From assembly GCA_934309345.1 (NCBI GenBank), contig CAKRDD010000005.1, positions 62,001 through 126,000 of the forward strand: 64,000 nt of DNA, in the 5' to 3' direction. Of this stretch, positions 1 through 7,991 are shown piece by piece. The stretch comes from an uncultured Mediterraneibacter sp. (lineage in GTDB: Bacteria > Bacillota > Clostridia > Lachnospirales > Lachnospiraceae). The number at the start of each line of letters is the position of its first letter. Positions within the stretch are counted from its first letter, which is position 1. The position numbers and the translations under genes were made by a program. The notes beneath the pieces are model-generated. The model was not told the DNA's origin. It saw only the letters and a program-made list of their open reading frames with translations, and did not search any database.

Positions 1-179
1 GAAGTCATCACATCATCAAAAGCAAAGAATGTGTCAAATGACACCGTGGGAACTACCGACATTCCCGTATTTAACGTATTACAGAAAAACGATAGTCCCA
101 CACCTTGATTTACGATCTTTCCGTTCTTCATCACCAGAACATACTCATTCGGTTGAAACTTATAATGCTTAATTCCCAT
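1..179 (-). CDS. SPFH/band-7 domain protein, N-terminal part (cut by window edge)
   Basis: Only the first 59 codons are present; the gene continues past the left edge. The start is fixed by a perfect AAGGAGG about 7 nt before the ATG. The visible N-terminus (MGIKHYKFQPNEYVLVMKNG, then KIVNQGVGLSFFCN) has the Gln-Pro-x-Glu-Tyr-Val strand and the G-x-G-LSFF turn that open SPFH/stomatin-like domains. These usually form membrane-associated oligomeric scaffolds; no transmembrane segment is visible in this stub. It is the last visible gene of the RNA-repair island. The stop codon of the preceding 53-codon ORF overlaps its ribosome site, which suggests translational coupling. Its role is unknown. 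Confidence 0.7.
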   Translation of the reverse strand, partial: MGIKHYKFQPNEYVLVMKNGKIVNQGVGLSFFCNTLNTGMSVVPTVSFDTFFAFDDVMT

Positions 180-192
180 AGCGCATACCTCC

Positions 193-354
193 TTATAGCC
201 AGCAATATCCCATTATTTCTACAAATAGTTTCGCTGCTTTAATAAACTCCTCTTCTGTTATGTAATCAAAATGCGTAAGCTTTAATGTAATCTCTGAAAA
301 GTATCGCCTCAACCGCAGGTGTTCTAGATGCAAATTCAGCTCTCTCAATACCAT
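193..354 (-). CDS. Small 53-aa protein overlapping the HAD gene's 3' end
   Basis: A 53-codon frame starts with ATG inside the last 89 nt of the HAD gene, in the +1 frame, and ends with TAA inside the AAGGAGG of the SPFH gene. The residues look like a genuine amphipathic, Glu/Leu-rich protein (ELNLHLEHLRLRRYF early, then ITEEEFIKAAKLFVEIMGY), unlike a random shadow frame. The weak point is the start: the nearest purine-rich site, AAAGG, lies about 14 nt upstream, so it may depend on coupling to HAD translation. It could also be the tail of a longer protein reached by frameshifting. No family was recognised. Confidence 0.5.
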   Translation of the reverse strand: MVLRELNLHLEHLRLRRYFSEITLKLTHFDYITEEEFIKAAKLFVEIMGYCWL

Positions 355-745
355 TGGTAATCAATAACCTTTCCCATATTTTTTTATAATGTTCAAAATC
401 AAACTTTTGATCATCCAGTATTACAAATTCTTCAATTTCCGGATGTAATTCAAGATACTCTTTTACGCCCTGTCCTCTTTTACGCTCTTTATCAATGGTA
501 TGATCCGATATTTTCAATCCACACTGCTCGAGTTTTGATACAAGATATCTGTAATCGTCATGATTTCTATCCAGCACTTTCCAATCAGATGAAAGTACAA
601 TGTCACCACCTCCACATTTTTCAATAGCATTTGCAAGGACTTTAACTCTTGCATCGTCTATCCCTGTGTATCCATAAGGTGTTCGTTTAACGGTTGTTCT
701 TGTGTTCAAGACACCATCAATATCAAGAAATACTACAAACCTCAT
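266..745 (-). CDS. HAD-superfamily phosphatase of the RNA-repair (HAD_SAK-like) type
   Basis: This is a 159-aa single-domain HAD protein. The nucleophile motif FLDIDGVLNT lies at residues 6-15, the motif II Ser in LSSDW at about 51-55, and the motif IV pair in VILDDQ at about 109-113. The start used here (MRFVV) has GAGGAGG 7 nt upstream; an ATG 17 codons earlier lacks a good site. Small HADs with this D-I-D-G-V-L-N signature are known from 'Swiss army knife' RNA-repair proteins, where they are thought to remove terminal phosphates. Placement in an island with RtcB, RlaP and a kinase supports an RNA end-healing role (inference). It has its own promoter, with a palindrome also found upstream of the DUF551 gene. 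Confidence 0.75.
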   Translation of the reverse strand: MRFVVFLDIDGVLNTRTTVKRTPYGYTGIDDARVKVLANAIEKCGGGDIVLSSDWKVLDRNHDDYRYLVSKLEQCGLKISDHTIDKERKRGQGVKEYLELHPEIEEFVILDDQKFDFEHYKKIWERLLITNGIERAEFASRTPAVEAILFRDYIKAYAF

Positions 746-814
746 TTGACATCCTCCTCGGCATATGCTTTTTTCTACTTTTTGTAAAAGCTTCATTGCT
801 ATTTACTAATTCGG

Positions 815-843
815 ATTATAAAAAAAATCAGACAAACTTTGTC
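815..843 (-). promoter_or_regulatory. Promoter with GACAAA-N-TTTGTC palindrome upstream of the HAD gene
   Basis: On the minus strand a perfect TATAAT (820-815) is preceded, 10 nt upstream, by a perfect palindrome GACAAA-N-TTTGTC (843-831). A second copy of the right half, GTCCAATTTT, lies at 863-872. The place of a normal -35 box is taken by the palindrome, as expected for a regulator-dependent promoter. The same arrangement and spacing recur at 15408-15436. Confidence 0.6.
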
Positions 844-891
844 CAATTTTTTTCTATTAAAAGTCCAATTTTTATTTAAATTGTCTTTTTT

Positions 892-2055
892 CTACTTTAT
901 TCGGTTTTCTAAAGCCCACTTCATCCGCTCTTTTAATGTTTTTTTCAATAAATCGCCCTCTAAAATGTCTACGCAATCCATATATTGCATTATCCAAAAG
1001 GAAAAGGCCATAACATTAACTTCTGGGAAACTTAACTTTACCATTTTTACTTTGACCATATTTTCTGGTTTTTTCATATAATACATCCCTAAGCATTCAA
1101 ATAAACCATTCTCTTCGGTTCCGAACCAATCTACTACTTGTGTGATTTGTTGTTCCTCAAATCCAATTACAATGTCTTCTTTTTCACCAGAGTAGAAAAA
1201 AGGATTTGATATCAGAAATTTCTGTGGATTTTTCCACTCAATTTGTCCCTGCACATCTCTTCTTTTCGTTTCTATTATCTCTATTCCATCCATCAAATCA
1301 ATTCGATAAAACAAGAAATCTTGTGTCGTGGACTCATTTTTTGCAATCACATAATATCGTCCATTACTCATCATAATCTGCAGCGGTGACACACAACGAA
1401 CCTTGCTATTTTCAATATCTAACTCAATTGTTCCATCACTTGTATATCTATAAACGCCAAGTTTAAATTCGATCTTTTTTTGCATATCAATCGCTTTTTG
1501 AACGATTAATACATTTTTCATCACATCAATTCCGCCTTCTGCAGAATATGGTTTTAAATCAACGATCATTTTAGAAAACTCATTCAGTTCTTTCACCTGT
1601 CCAGTACCGAACAATCTTTGAAGACTTAAATTGTAGTCTGGTTTGTATTCAGGATTTAACACTTTGGAATAAATGACGGCATCAGCCAAAAATCTCGCGA
1701 GATATTTTGATGAGCCCCCTTCCTCTCCATCTTTTTCATCATACCAATATCCTGTTATATAAGTGCCTTTTTTATTCGCTTTCTTGAATCCTAAATTATA
1801 TTTTCCTTTGTCTATTATTCCAATTCCGTTCTCATCTGTTATTTCATTTAACTCTTTACCTGATTTTCCCAGCAAGCTTCTCAGTCTCCGGTCTACGGTA
1901 CGGACAGATGGCAAATCATTGGCATCATATTTATCTTTTAGCGCTTCATATACTTTCTGTGCATTCGCCGGATATAGCTCCGACGTATTCATTGATTTTA
2001 ATGTTTCGATAAGCTCTTCATCTTTAAGTCTATTCCATGCTCTTTTTTCCTGCAT
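892..2055 (-). CDS. WYL-domain transcriptional regulator
   Basis: This is a 387-aa protein with an N-terminal helix-turn-helix-like region (about 1-70, including RTVDRRLRSLL) followed by a WYL ligand-sensing domain. The latter is recognised from PLQIMMSNGRYYVIAKN, followed by FYRIDLMDGIEI, at about residues 225-265, and a C-terminal WCX-like part. WYL proteins bind nucleic acids or nucleotides and regulate phage-defence and RNA-repair loci. An AAGGAGT site about 10 nt upstream supports the start. It lies between the PARG gene and the palindromic promoter of the HAD gene, making it a candidate regulator of the island. It is the third WYL gene here and the only one away from rtcB. Confidence 0.85.
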   Translation of the reverse strand: MQEKRAWNRLKDEELIETLKSMNTSELYPANAQKVYEALKDKYDANDLPSVRTVDRRLRSLLGKSGKELNEITDENGIGIIDKGKYNLGFKKANKKGTYITGYWYDEKDGEEGGSSKYLARFLADAVIYSKVLNPEYKPDYNLSLQRLFGTGQVKELNEFSKMIVDLKPYSAEGGIDVMKNVLIVQKAIDMQKKIEFKLGVYRYTSDGTIELDIENSKVRCVSPLQIMMSNGRYYVIAKNESTTQDFLFYRIDLMDGIEIIETKRRDVQGQIEWKNPQKFLISNPFFYSGEKEDIVIGFEEQQITQVVDWFGTEENGLFECLGMYYMKKPENMVKVKMVKLSFPEVNVMAFSFWIMQYMDCVDILEGDLLKKTLKERMKWALENRIK

Positions 2056-2096
2056 CTATTCACACTCCTTATTTCCCCCAGATTATGCGCTTACTG

Positions 2097-2945
2097 TTAT
2101 TTAGCGTATACTTTGAGCACCCTCTCAAATGTCTTAAAATTACGATTATCTTTAGGACCACAATACACAGCAAATTCGATTACTTTAAACACATTCAAAT
2201 ATTCCTTGACTACATTTTTTGCCGCAAGTGCTACTATTTCAGGGTTATTTAAAAAAGCACCACAGCCAAATGCACCTAAGATAATAACTTCATCTCCCTC
2301 AGTGGCTGCTATATCCAAAATTCTACGCAGTCTTTTTTCATGAATTAATAACAATTCCTTATCACTAATTTTTGCCTTCTTAACACCATCACCTTGATTA
2401 AACCTGTTACTTGGCTTATCTCTTAAATTTGGAGCCGCACAGGTGATAACATCAACTTTATACCAATCAGCTTCTGGCAATAATTCAGGATTCTCCGTAT
2501 CCGTTTTGAAAACCAGAACATCCGGTGTAAAAATGATATCATCATTATGAAGTGGATCTCGACTGGCACGATGTGGTCTGTAGAATCCGTCCCACATATT
2601 TTGCTCATTCAGGTTAAAATATAACCCCGAACAGCGGCAAAGACACTCCTCCTGTGCATTGGCTCCCCGCACAACTCCTCCACCCGGATTTGTGGCTGAA
2701 GCAAAATTATGAACTACCGTCTTCATACCCTTATATTCAGAAGCCGCCTCAAATGTTCTTTTCTGTGAAACAATAACCCTGGCAGGCCCTCTCTGTTTTC
2801 CCTTTTGTTCCAAATCAATTGTGTCATCTTCTAATATTAATTTCTGCTTATTCGTAGAAGCTTTTACCGAAGCTTTAATTTTTTCATTATTCTTGACCAG
2901 CTTTTCTGTGTCTTTAAAAATCTCTATATTTTCATTTCTCCCCAA
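2097..2945 (-). CDS. Microbial-type poly(ADP-ribose) glycohydrolase (TIGR02452 family)
   Basis: This 282-aa protein has the bacterial PARG signature: GGG at residues 88-90 and QEE at 98-100 (GGGVVRGANAQEE), with a macrodomain fold implied by the ILGAFGCGAFLNN stretch near 220-235. The family hydrolyses ADP-ribose linkages. The start is a TTG directly after an in-frame TAG, with GGGAGG about 10 nt upstream. No ATG is possible, because the nearby ATG is out of frame and stops after three codons. The N-terminal RNENIEIFKDTEKL matches the usual beginning of the family. In RNA-repair loci such enzymes are proposed to reverse ADP-ribosylation damage or clear ADP-ribose from repair intermediates (inference here). 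Confidence 0.88.
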   Translation of the reverse strand: MGRNENIEIFKDTEKLVKNNEKIKASVKASTNKQKLILEDDTIDLEQKGKQRGPARVIVSQKRTFEAASEYKGMKTVVHNFASATNPGGGVVRGANAQEECLCRCSGLYFNLNEQNMWDGFYRPHRASRDPLHNDDIIFTPDVLVFKTDTENPELLPEADWYKVDVITCAAPNLRDKPSNRFNQGDGVKKAKISDKELLLIHEKRLRRILDIAATEGDEVIILGAFGCGAFLNNPEIVALAAKNVVKEYLNVFKVIEFAVYCGPKDNRNFKTFERVLKVYAK

Positions 2946-3021
2946 AATCTATTTTCCTCCCGTCTATTCCAATCCAGAATTCCATCGCTATCTGATACTT
3001 AACTTGCTTTATTATGATAAT

Positions 3022-3038
3022 AGCCCTAAAGAAGGGCT
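3022..3038 (-). terminator. Short hairpin between the L,D-transpeptidase-like and PARG genes
   Basis: A 6-bp stem, AGCCCT/AGGGCT, with a 5-nt loop lies in the 143-bp spacer. On the minus strand it is followed by an A/T-rich but not U-only tract, so it is at best a weak terminator. The plus strand has a CCTTTTTT tract a few bases further on, but no plus gene needs it. Confidence 0.3.
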
Positions 3039-3088
3039 TCCCTTTGCCTTTTTTAGAGCTATTTCAACTTTTATTATTCCTGTAGCTT

Positions 3089-3586
3089 CTACATAATTAC
3101 TGTAGTCCCAGGTTCTATATTCTCAATCAACCATTCGAGTTCTGACTGTGCAATTCTAATACATCCTGATGTAAATGTATCATTACCACTGATTGGCTCA
3201 TGATCTTTCATTGATTCTCTGGTTACCTCTGCATCATATAAATCACTGTGGATAAAATAATCTTCGAATATCACAAGATAACCAAAAAACTTTACCTGAC
3301 CACGCTTTGGATAATATCCGCTCAGATACTCTTCTGCAGATTTGCTCTCTACTTTGAATATTCCCATTGGAGTTGGTGATTTTTCTCCTCCGAAAATACA
3401 ATCTATAGATTTCAGTTTTTCATACATAGTATAACCAGATGCATCAAAATCCGGACGAATCGAATAATGTTCATTCAGAACTGAGTTGTCTGCTTTTTGA
3501 TATACTTCCAGCTTATGATCTGTTCGATTCAGTTTCAAAAGATAATTCGTCCCTTGATTTTCAAATTTTCTTTTTACAATATACAT
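3089..3586 (-). CDS. L,D-transpeptidase (YkuD-like) catalytic domain protein
   Basis: This is a 165-aa protein. Residues 72-80 (TPMGIFKVE) give the usual P-x-G-x-F turn, His113 lies in FIHSD, and the catalytic Cys142 sits in TSGCIRI. That is the H...S-x-G-C-x-R signature of YkuD L,D-transpeptidases, which crosslink peptidoglycan. There is no signal peptide or membrane segment, so its fold may serve another substrate in the cytosol, or it may depend on its neighbour. It begins 3 bp after the stop of the membrane-protein gene, which suggests one operon. A cell-wall enzyme among RNA-repair genes is unexpected. Confidence 0.78.
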   Translation of the reverse strand: MYIVKRKFENQGTNYLLKLNRTDHKLEVYQKADNSVLNEHYSIRPDFDASGYTMYEKLKSIDCIFGGEKSPTPMGIFKVESKSAEEYLSGYYPKRGQVKFFGYLVIFEDYFIHSDLYDAEVTRESMKDHEPISGNDTFTSGCIRIAQSELEWLIENIEPGTTVIM

Positions 3587-3589
3587 AAT

Positions 3590-4930
3590 CTACCTGTCTT
3601 TTCGCTTCTTTTTTTTCCTAAATTCCTTATATATCATTGTCAGGAAAAAAAGTATCATTATTACACTTGTTGCAAGAAAACCAATAATCATCAATGGTCT
3701 TCCTGTTGAAATATAATCCAACATCTGTAATGTGGCTGAAATAATCGATACGAGTCCAAATACTGTTATAATCATACTGACTCGTGATTCACGCTCTCCA
3801 TCAATTCGATCCTGTTCCTCATTCAGTAACGTAATCTTCTGACTAATTTCCTCCAACAACTCATTCACACCGTTTTGTTTTTGTAAAGAGCGATAGGTTT
3901 CACACACATTATTCCAACGCGAAATCTGTGATGGTGCCAGTGTTCCATAGGATATGAATTCCAATGCTTCTCTTTTTAAATTTCTAAGACTCTCTTCTCT
4001 TTTAAATCGACTTGATTCACCGATAAACCTTTGGTGAATTCTTTCATTAAAAATCATGCATGTATATTTTTGGTACATAACGATCATTGTTAATAACAAA
4101 TCAACTTCAGACCGCCCCCACAAATCGTTCTTATCTCTGGGTTCCATTTTCCCCAATTTGGGTCCATAAGCATAGGAAATTTCCTGGGAGGTGATAGCAC
4201 ATGCCCAGCCATAATGTTCATCCTCTACATCTTTTGCCCCAGTTGCATATTCCACATCCATCTCTGATACATCTTCAAAATCTCTTGTCACATCAACTAA
4301 ACGATGTCCATTGTAAGCAATTCTCTTTGGAATTTCATTATTTTCAAAACGCTTTGGAAGAGATGCTATATTCAGTCGATAAGCTTCCTTGATGATATAT
4401 TTTCTCGATTCCTTATCCTGTATAAACCATGAAAGAGTAATTTTCATTTTCTTTTGAACTAGTCCAAATACCTTCTCTTCTAACAATTCCAATAAAACTT
4501 CCTGAACTGAGTTCTTTTTGTCATTGCTCTTTTGTACATATCCTGGATCTATAAATTTATATATTTGATTAACATCTTTGTTTTTATATGATAAGTATAC
4601 CGTTATGAACGCGATTCCATTATTAAAAATGAAAAGTTGTAAATCGTCAATCTGGTATTTTTTACTTATCTCCGCTTTCCTGTTCCATGCTTCTATCGTT
4701 TTCTGTAATTTGCTGTTAACGCTGACTCTTTTAACAAAATTTCCATTCCGGCACTTCACCGATAGCAATTCAGTGAAATCACTGGTGTCAAATGTTAATT
4801 CCGGAAGTTCAGGGTCTTTTTTATTAACAGTAATGGATTGAAAAGAGCCTTGGTAACGTAATGGGAGGATTATGTAAAGGCCGCGGTCTATATTATGCGT
4901 ATCCTTTACATCTTTCCAATATGTTTGCAT
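3590..4930 (-). CDS. Unrecognised protein with C-terminal coiled coil and two membrane helices
   Basis: This 446-aa protein starts at the ATG of MQTYWKDV, where GGAGG lies about 6 nt upstream; an ATG eight codons earlier has no such site. The first ~370 residues look soluble. A Gln/Glu-rich coiled-coil stretch (about 355-385) precedes two hydrophobic helices (about 388-410 and 415-437), and the protein ends in a very basic tail (KEFRKKKKRKDR). The layout recalls CorA-type channels, but no GMN motif is present, so transport is not claimed. It could be a membrane effector or anchor for the island. No family was recognised. Confidence 0.65.
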   Translation of the reverse strand: MQTYWKDVKDTHNIDRGLYIILPLRYQGSFQSITVNKKDPELPELTFDTSDFTELLSVKCRNGNFVKRVSVNSKLQKTIEAWNRKAEISKKYQIDDLQLFIFNNGIAFITVYLSYKNKDVNQIYKFIDPGYVQKSNDKKNSVQEVLLELLEEKVFGLVQKKMKITLSWFIQDKESRKYIIKEAYRLNIASLPKRFENNEIPKRIAYNGHRLVDVTRDFEDVSEMDVEYATGAKDVEDEHYGWACAITSQEISYAYGPKLGKMEPRDKNDLWGRSEVDLLLTMIVMYQKYTCMIFNERIHQRFIGESSRFKREESLRNLKREALEFISYGTLAPSQISRWNNVCETYRSLQKQNGVNELLEEISQKITLLNEEQDRIDGERESRVSMIITVFGLVSIISATLQMLDYISTGRPLMIIGFLATSVIMILFFLTMIYKEFRKKKKRKDR

Positions 4931-5008
4931 AAAATTTCCTCCAATGTCTGCCAATATTCTCCATGGAAAGATTTATATTTTTTCATCATCCCATGCTATA
5001 TTTTTCAT

Positions 5009-5950
5009 CTATTGTTTGACTGTATTTCCTTTTAATATTTCATCAATCGCATCTCTGATATCGTCAAAAACCTCGCCAAAGTTTATTCTTGTTCCATTAG
5101 TTTGTGTTTTCACTATTCCAGACACAAGATGCGTTAAATAGTGATCTAATGAATTCGCATAATAATATTTGCTTATTCCTGGATACTCTCCCCATCCATC
5201 ATCACTGTATCCTGTATTTTTTTTGTCCAGTTCTCTTTTTGTGTTTTCATCTTCATCTTTATCTTTCCACGCTAATTCAAGATATTTTTTCGTAAGCATT
5301 TCACCCCTTATAAATGCAATCTTCTCTTTGTTTATTCCCCCTATTATATCGAACCAATCTTTATCTAAATATCCTTTGTTCACCATTTTTTTTCTAACAA
5401 TAGACATTAGTTTTTTAGTTTCATCACATTTTCCATCTTCTTTCACATAATTTCCATCTTCAATTGCTAATACAGCTTTCAACGCAGCCTTAGTTTCTGA
5501 ATCCAAATCATTCTCCTCAAATAAATGTTTATATAAAATAATAAATCTATCTACATATTCACGATGATTTTTCACTCTAGGCATGGTTCGCGTACCTACA
5601 AAAATATTAAACACTTCCACAACATGTTCCTCTGTATCCACTTCTTCATTCATGGGATTATGATAAAATATACCTCGCATCATATTTGCATAAATCTTCT
5701 CTTTTTTTATCCCTTTATAGCTTGTAAGGTACTCTTTATATTCATCATCTCTATCACAAATAAATTGAATCGCATTTTCCTTTTTATTCAAGTTTCCATC
5801 TAAGTCTTTGTAAATACGATTAAAATGAATTTCAAATTCAATCGTATCTTCCTCTAATTTAATTGGAATCCGAATATATTCTTCGTTTGGCACTTCTATT
5901 GCTTTTGTATATTTTTTACTTATAACCTCACATAAACTATTTATATCCAT
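5009..5950 (-). CDS. Hypothetical 313-aa soluble protein
   Basis: I do not recognise this protein. It is acidic and lysine-rich, with no membrane segment. The second of two nearby ATGs (MDINSLCEV) is used because GAGGGG sits 7 nt before it, while the first ATG follows that site by one base. The N-terminal half is strand-rich with alternating charges. The middle (FIILYKHLFEENDLDSETKAA) is helical. A short Gly/Tyr-rich segment, NTGYSDDGWGEYPG, lies near 245-258. It lies between the membrane-protein gene and a decayed small gene. Confidence 0.55.
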   Translation of the reverse strand: MDINSLCEVISKKYTKAIEVPNEEYIRIPIKLEEDTIEFEIHFNRIYKDLDGNLNKKENAIQFICDRDDEYKEYLTSYKGIKKEKIYANMMRGIFYHNPMNEEVDTEEHVVEVFNIFVGTRTMPRVKNHREYVDRFIILYKHLFEENDLDSETKAALKAVLAIEDGNYVKEDGKCDETKKLMSIVRKKMVNKGYLDKDWFDIIGGINKEKIAFIRGEMLTKKYLELAWKDKDEDENTKRELDKKNTGYSDDGWGEYPGISKYYYANSLDHYLTHLVSGIVKTQTNGTRINFGEVFDDIRDAIDEILKGNTVKQ

Positions 5951-5966
5951 ATTCATTCCCCTCTTA

Positions 5967-6128
5967 CTATAATGTCTGGTTTCTATTTTTTAATCTAAAT
6001 GATTCTCTTAAATATCTACCGTAATTTTTGATTATGTATATTTTTCTTACTCCCTCGTATAATTATTGTCATTGTACTCCTTTATTGCTACTAAATCCAG
6101 CAAATCACAAAAACTTTTCTCATCAAAC
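5967..6128 (-). pseudogene. Decayed small gene downstream of the phosphatase
   Basis: Directly after the phosphatase stop, one frame reads 28 sensible codons (NKFDEKSFCDLLDLVAIKEY, then NDNNYTRE) to a stop. The reading resumes in another frame as GVRKIYIIKNYGRYLRESF and ends at 5967. There is no ATG at the front. The joined product resembles the broken frame at 7992-8104 (NNY, VRK, YG and an aromatic/Ile-Arg pair in the same order). This looks like a frameshifted remnant of a short protein. Similarity is judged by eye only. Confidence 0.35.
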
Positions 6129-6803
6129 TTATTTCTTTATATAAAATCTCTCCATATCATTCAATCGAATCGCCCCAAGATTTCCATCTTTCTGATATCC
6201 TACCCCACAATCTATTCTAATCGTCCTTCCCGACGGCGATACCCATATCTTTCTATCCTCTGTCGCAGTATGTCCTACAACAGAGATAAACTTGTCATGT
6301 TCTTCCATTCCTCTGATAAAACACTCGTAATGTCCATCCCCCATATAGAACCTGCTTTTATTCCATATTCGCTCCGGTGTCAAATATGTCTGTGCATGTG
6401 CTATCTGGTATTTTCTCCCCTCAAGATCAAGATTGATATAATAAGGCTTTTCTTTTATCCATTTTGCCAGATTAAGCAAATCAACTGCTGTCATCCGTTG
6501 TTCCATGATTGCTAATGTATTGTATGAAATATATTCTCCTACTTTTTCATTAGCATACTTTTCCATAATTTCTCTTGCCAGCCAGACATCATGATTTCCT
6601 TGAATCACTTGAATATTAGGATATTTTAAGATTTCAAAATACAATTCAACCGGCTGATTTCCACGATCAAAGATATCTCCCGCCAGAAGCAATATATCAT
6701 CTTTCGTAAAATTAATTTTTTCTAATAACAATTTGAATCTATCAGCATCATTATGTATATCAGAAACAACATATACCTTTTTATTAACAACCTTTAAATT
6801 CAT
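6129..6803 (-). CDS. Calcineurin-like metallophosphoesterase (PPP/ApaH-like)
   Basis: This 224-aa protein carries the PPP metal-binding motifs: SDIHN (14-18), GDIFDRG (42-48) and GNHD (69-72), with VGHTATED and DCGVGYQ further on supplying later histidine and aspartate ligands. Such enzymes hydrolyse phosphoesters, including phosphoprotein, diadenosine tetraphosphate or RNA 2',3'-cyclic phosphate and 3'-phosphate ends. The phosphatase module of bacterial Pnkp RNA repair belongs to the same superfamily. The start has GAGAGGA 5 nt upstream. With the P-loop kinase at 8101-9000 it could form a split kinase-phosphatase end-healing pair (inference). Confidence 0.85.
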   Translation of the reverse strand: MNLKVVNKKVYVVSDIHNDADRFKLLLEKINFTKDDILLLAGDIFDRGNQPVELYFEILKYPNIQVIQGNHDVWLAREIMEKYANEKVGEYISYNTLAIMEQRMTAVDLLNLAKWIKEKPYYINLDLEGRKYQIAHAQTYLTPERIWNKSRFYMGDGHYECFIRGMEEHDKFISVVGHTATEDRKIWVSPSGRTIRIDCGVGYQKDGNLGAIRLNDMERFYIKK

Positions 6804-6823
6804 TTCGTCCTCTCTCAGAAAAT

Positions 6824-7066
6824 TTATCGCTGCAATCCTATTTCAAACGTCCTCATGCTCAAATAATGATTTATTCTTCCTTGAATTTTTTCTATACACA
6901 GTATCTCTGTATCCGACTTCTCTGGTTCCATTTCATTAAGAATTTTTATTGCACCTCTAAATACTTCTTCTGTAACATTTATATCCGGTGAATCAACAGC
7001 CAATTTCAAGAACACATGAACAACCACTTCCAAATCACATTTCCCAAACACTTCATAAAAATACAT
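6824..7066 (-). CDS. Hypothetical 80-aa protein
   Basis: This is a short helical, slightly acidic protein starting MYFYEVFGKCDLEVVVHVF. AGAGGA lies 8 nt before the ATG. It fits tightly between flanking genes (20 bp before the phosphatase and 11 bp after the upstream gene), which supports it being real. No motif, membrane segment or family was recognised. Confidence 0.6.
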   Translation of the reverse strand: MYFYEVFGKCDLEVVVHVFLKLAVDSPDINVTEEVFRGAIKILNEMEPEKSDTEILCIEKIQGRINHYLSMRTFEIGLQR

Positions 7067-7077
7067 TTTTTAATCCT

Positions 7078-7968
7078 CTAAAAGTCTTTTTCTGTAGGAA
7101 CTATAATATCTTTCTTCGTATAACAGCCCCAGCCAATTGCATTATTCTTATCCACTATACGTTTCTTTGCCTCTTCCAGCGTCTGGCATGAACAGAAAAA
7201 TCTACCTGGGTTAAAAAACGTTACCGGCTCATCGCCTCCATCCGGTGGTGGATACGATAGAGGTTCACTTAGATCACTATACTGGTTATAGAAAATATTA
7301 TACGCTTCTATTCCCATTCCCCACTTTCCGGATTCTTCATCAAAAGATAACTGTCCGTCCTGCTGGTATAATATACTCCAAATAGATCCTGTGATACTTC
7401 CATTTTCATTACGCCTATATAAAGTAGTGTAACATCCTTCCGGTTTATATCGGTCTTTAGCACTTTCAAACAGAATGTATAAATCATTCCATTTCATATC
7501 ATTCTCTGTCAGTCTTATTTTTTCATATGCCTTTTCTTTTTCCTCTCGTTCCTTTTTCTCTCGCTCAATTATCTTTTCTGTTCCGGCATACACAATCCGA
7601 GTTACTTTTTCTTTCGGAATATCTAAAAGCTGCCATATAATTTTGTTTTCCGTAGGCATCATACGATAGTGTTTCTCTATACTTTCCATGGCAAAAATCA
7701 CTTTATCATATAAATCATTTCGAATATAAAGATGCACACCGATTCCCCAATAGTATTCTTTAAATCGTGATTCATCCCGAAACGGAACTATTTCATCAAG
7801 TTTAAACCAGTCATACTCAACCAAACCTCGTTGATCTGCTAAGTATTCTTCTCCGTCTTCTGTATACATAAGCAAGACCCCCGGTCCGCCTAACCCCGAT
7901 GGATAAGAATATCTAAAGCAAACTACACGATTAAATAGTTTTTCATTAAAATCATTAAATTGAAACAT
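7078..7968 (-). CDS. Hypothetical 296-aa protein
   Basis: I do not recognise this protein. It is aromatic-rich, with a charged helical hairpin in the middle (EREKKEREEKEKAYEKIRL, about 138-156) that may form a coiled coil between two globular parts. The C-terminal part has YPPPDGGDEPVTFFNPG and a pair of nearby cysteines (FFCSCQTLEEAKK), too few for a zinc site alone. GAGGTG lies 9 nt before the chosen ATG (MFQFNDF); in-frame starts 2 or 4 codons earlier are too close to the site. It sits between the kinase block and the small 80-aa gene. Confidence 0.55.
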   Translation of the reverse strand: MFQFNDFNEKLFNRVVCFRYSYPSGLGGPGVLLMYTEDGEEYLADQRGLVEYDWFKLDEIVPFRDESRFKEYYWGIGVHLYIRNDLYDKVIFAMESIEKHYRMMPTENKIIWQLLDIPKEKVTRIVYAGTEKIIEREKKEREEKEKAYEKIRLTENDMKWNDLYILFESAKDRYKPEGCYTTLYRRNENGSITGSIWSILYQQDGQLSFDEESGKWGMGIEAYNIFYNQYSDLSEPLSYPPPDGGDEPVTFFNPGRFFCSCQTLEEAKKRIVDKNNAIGWGCYTKKDIIVPTEKDF

Positions 7969-7991
7969 TATCATGTTCACCTCACAAATAC

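Noticed and set aside
3590..4930. CorA-type magnesium channel.
   Set aside because: Two C-terminal helices and a coiled coil fit, but the obligatory GMN motif is absent.
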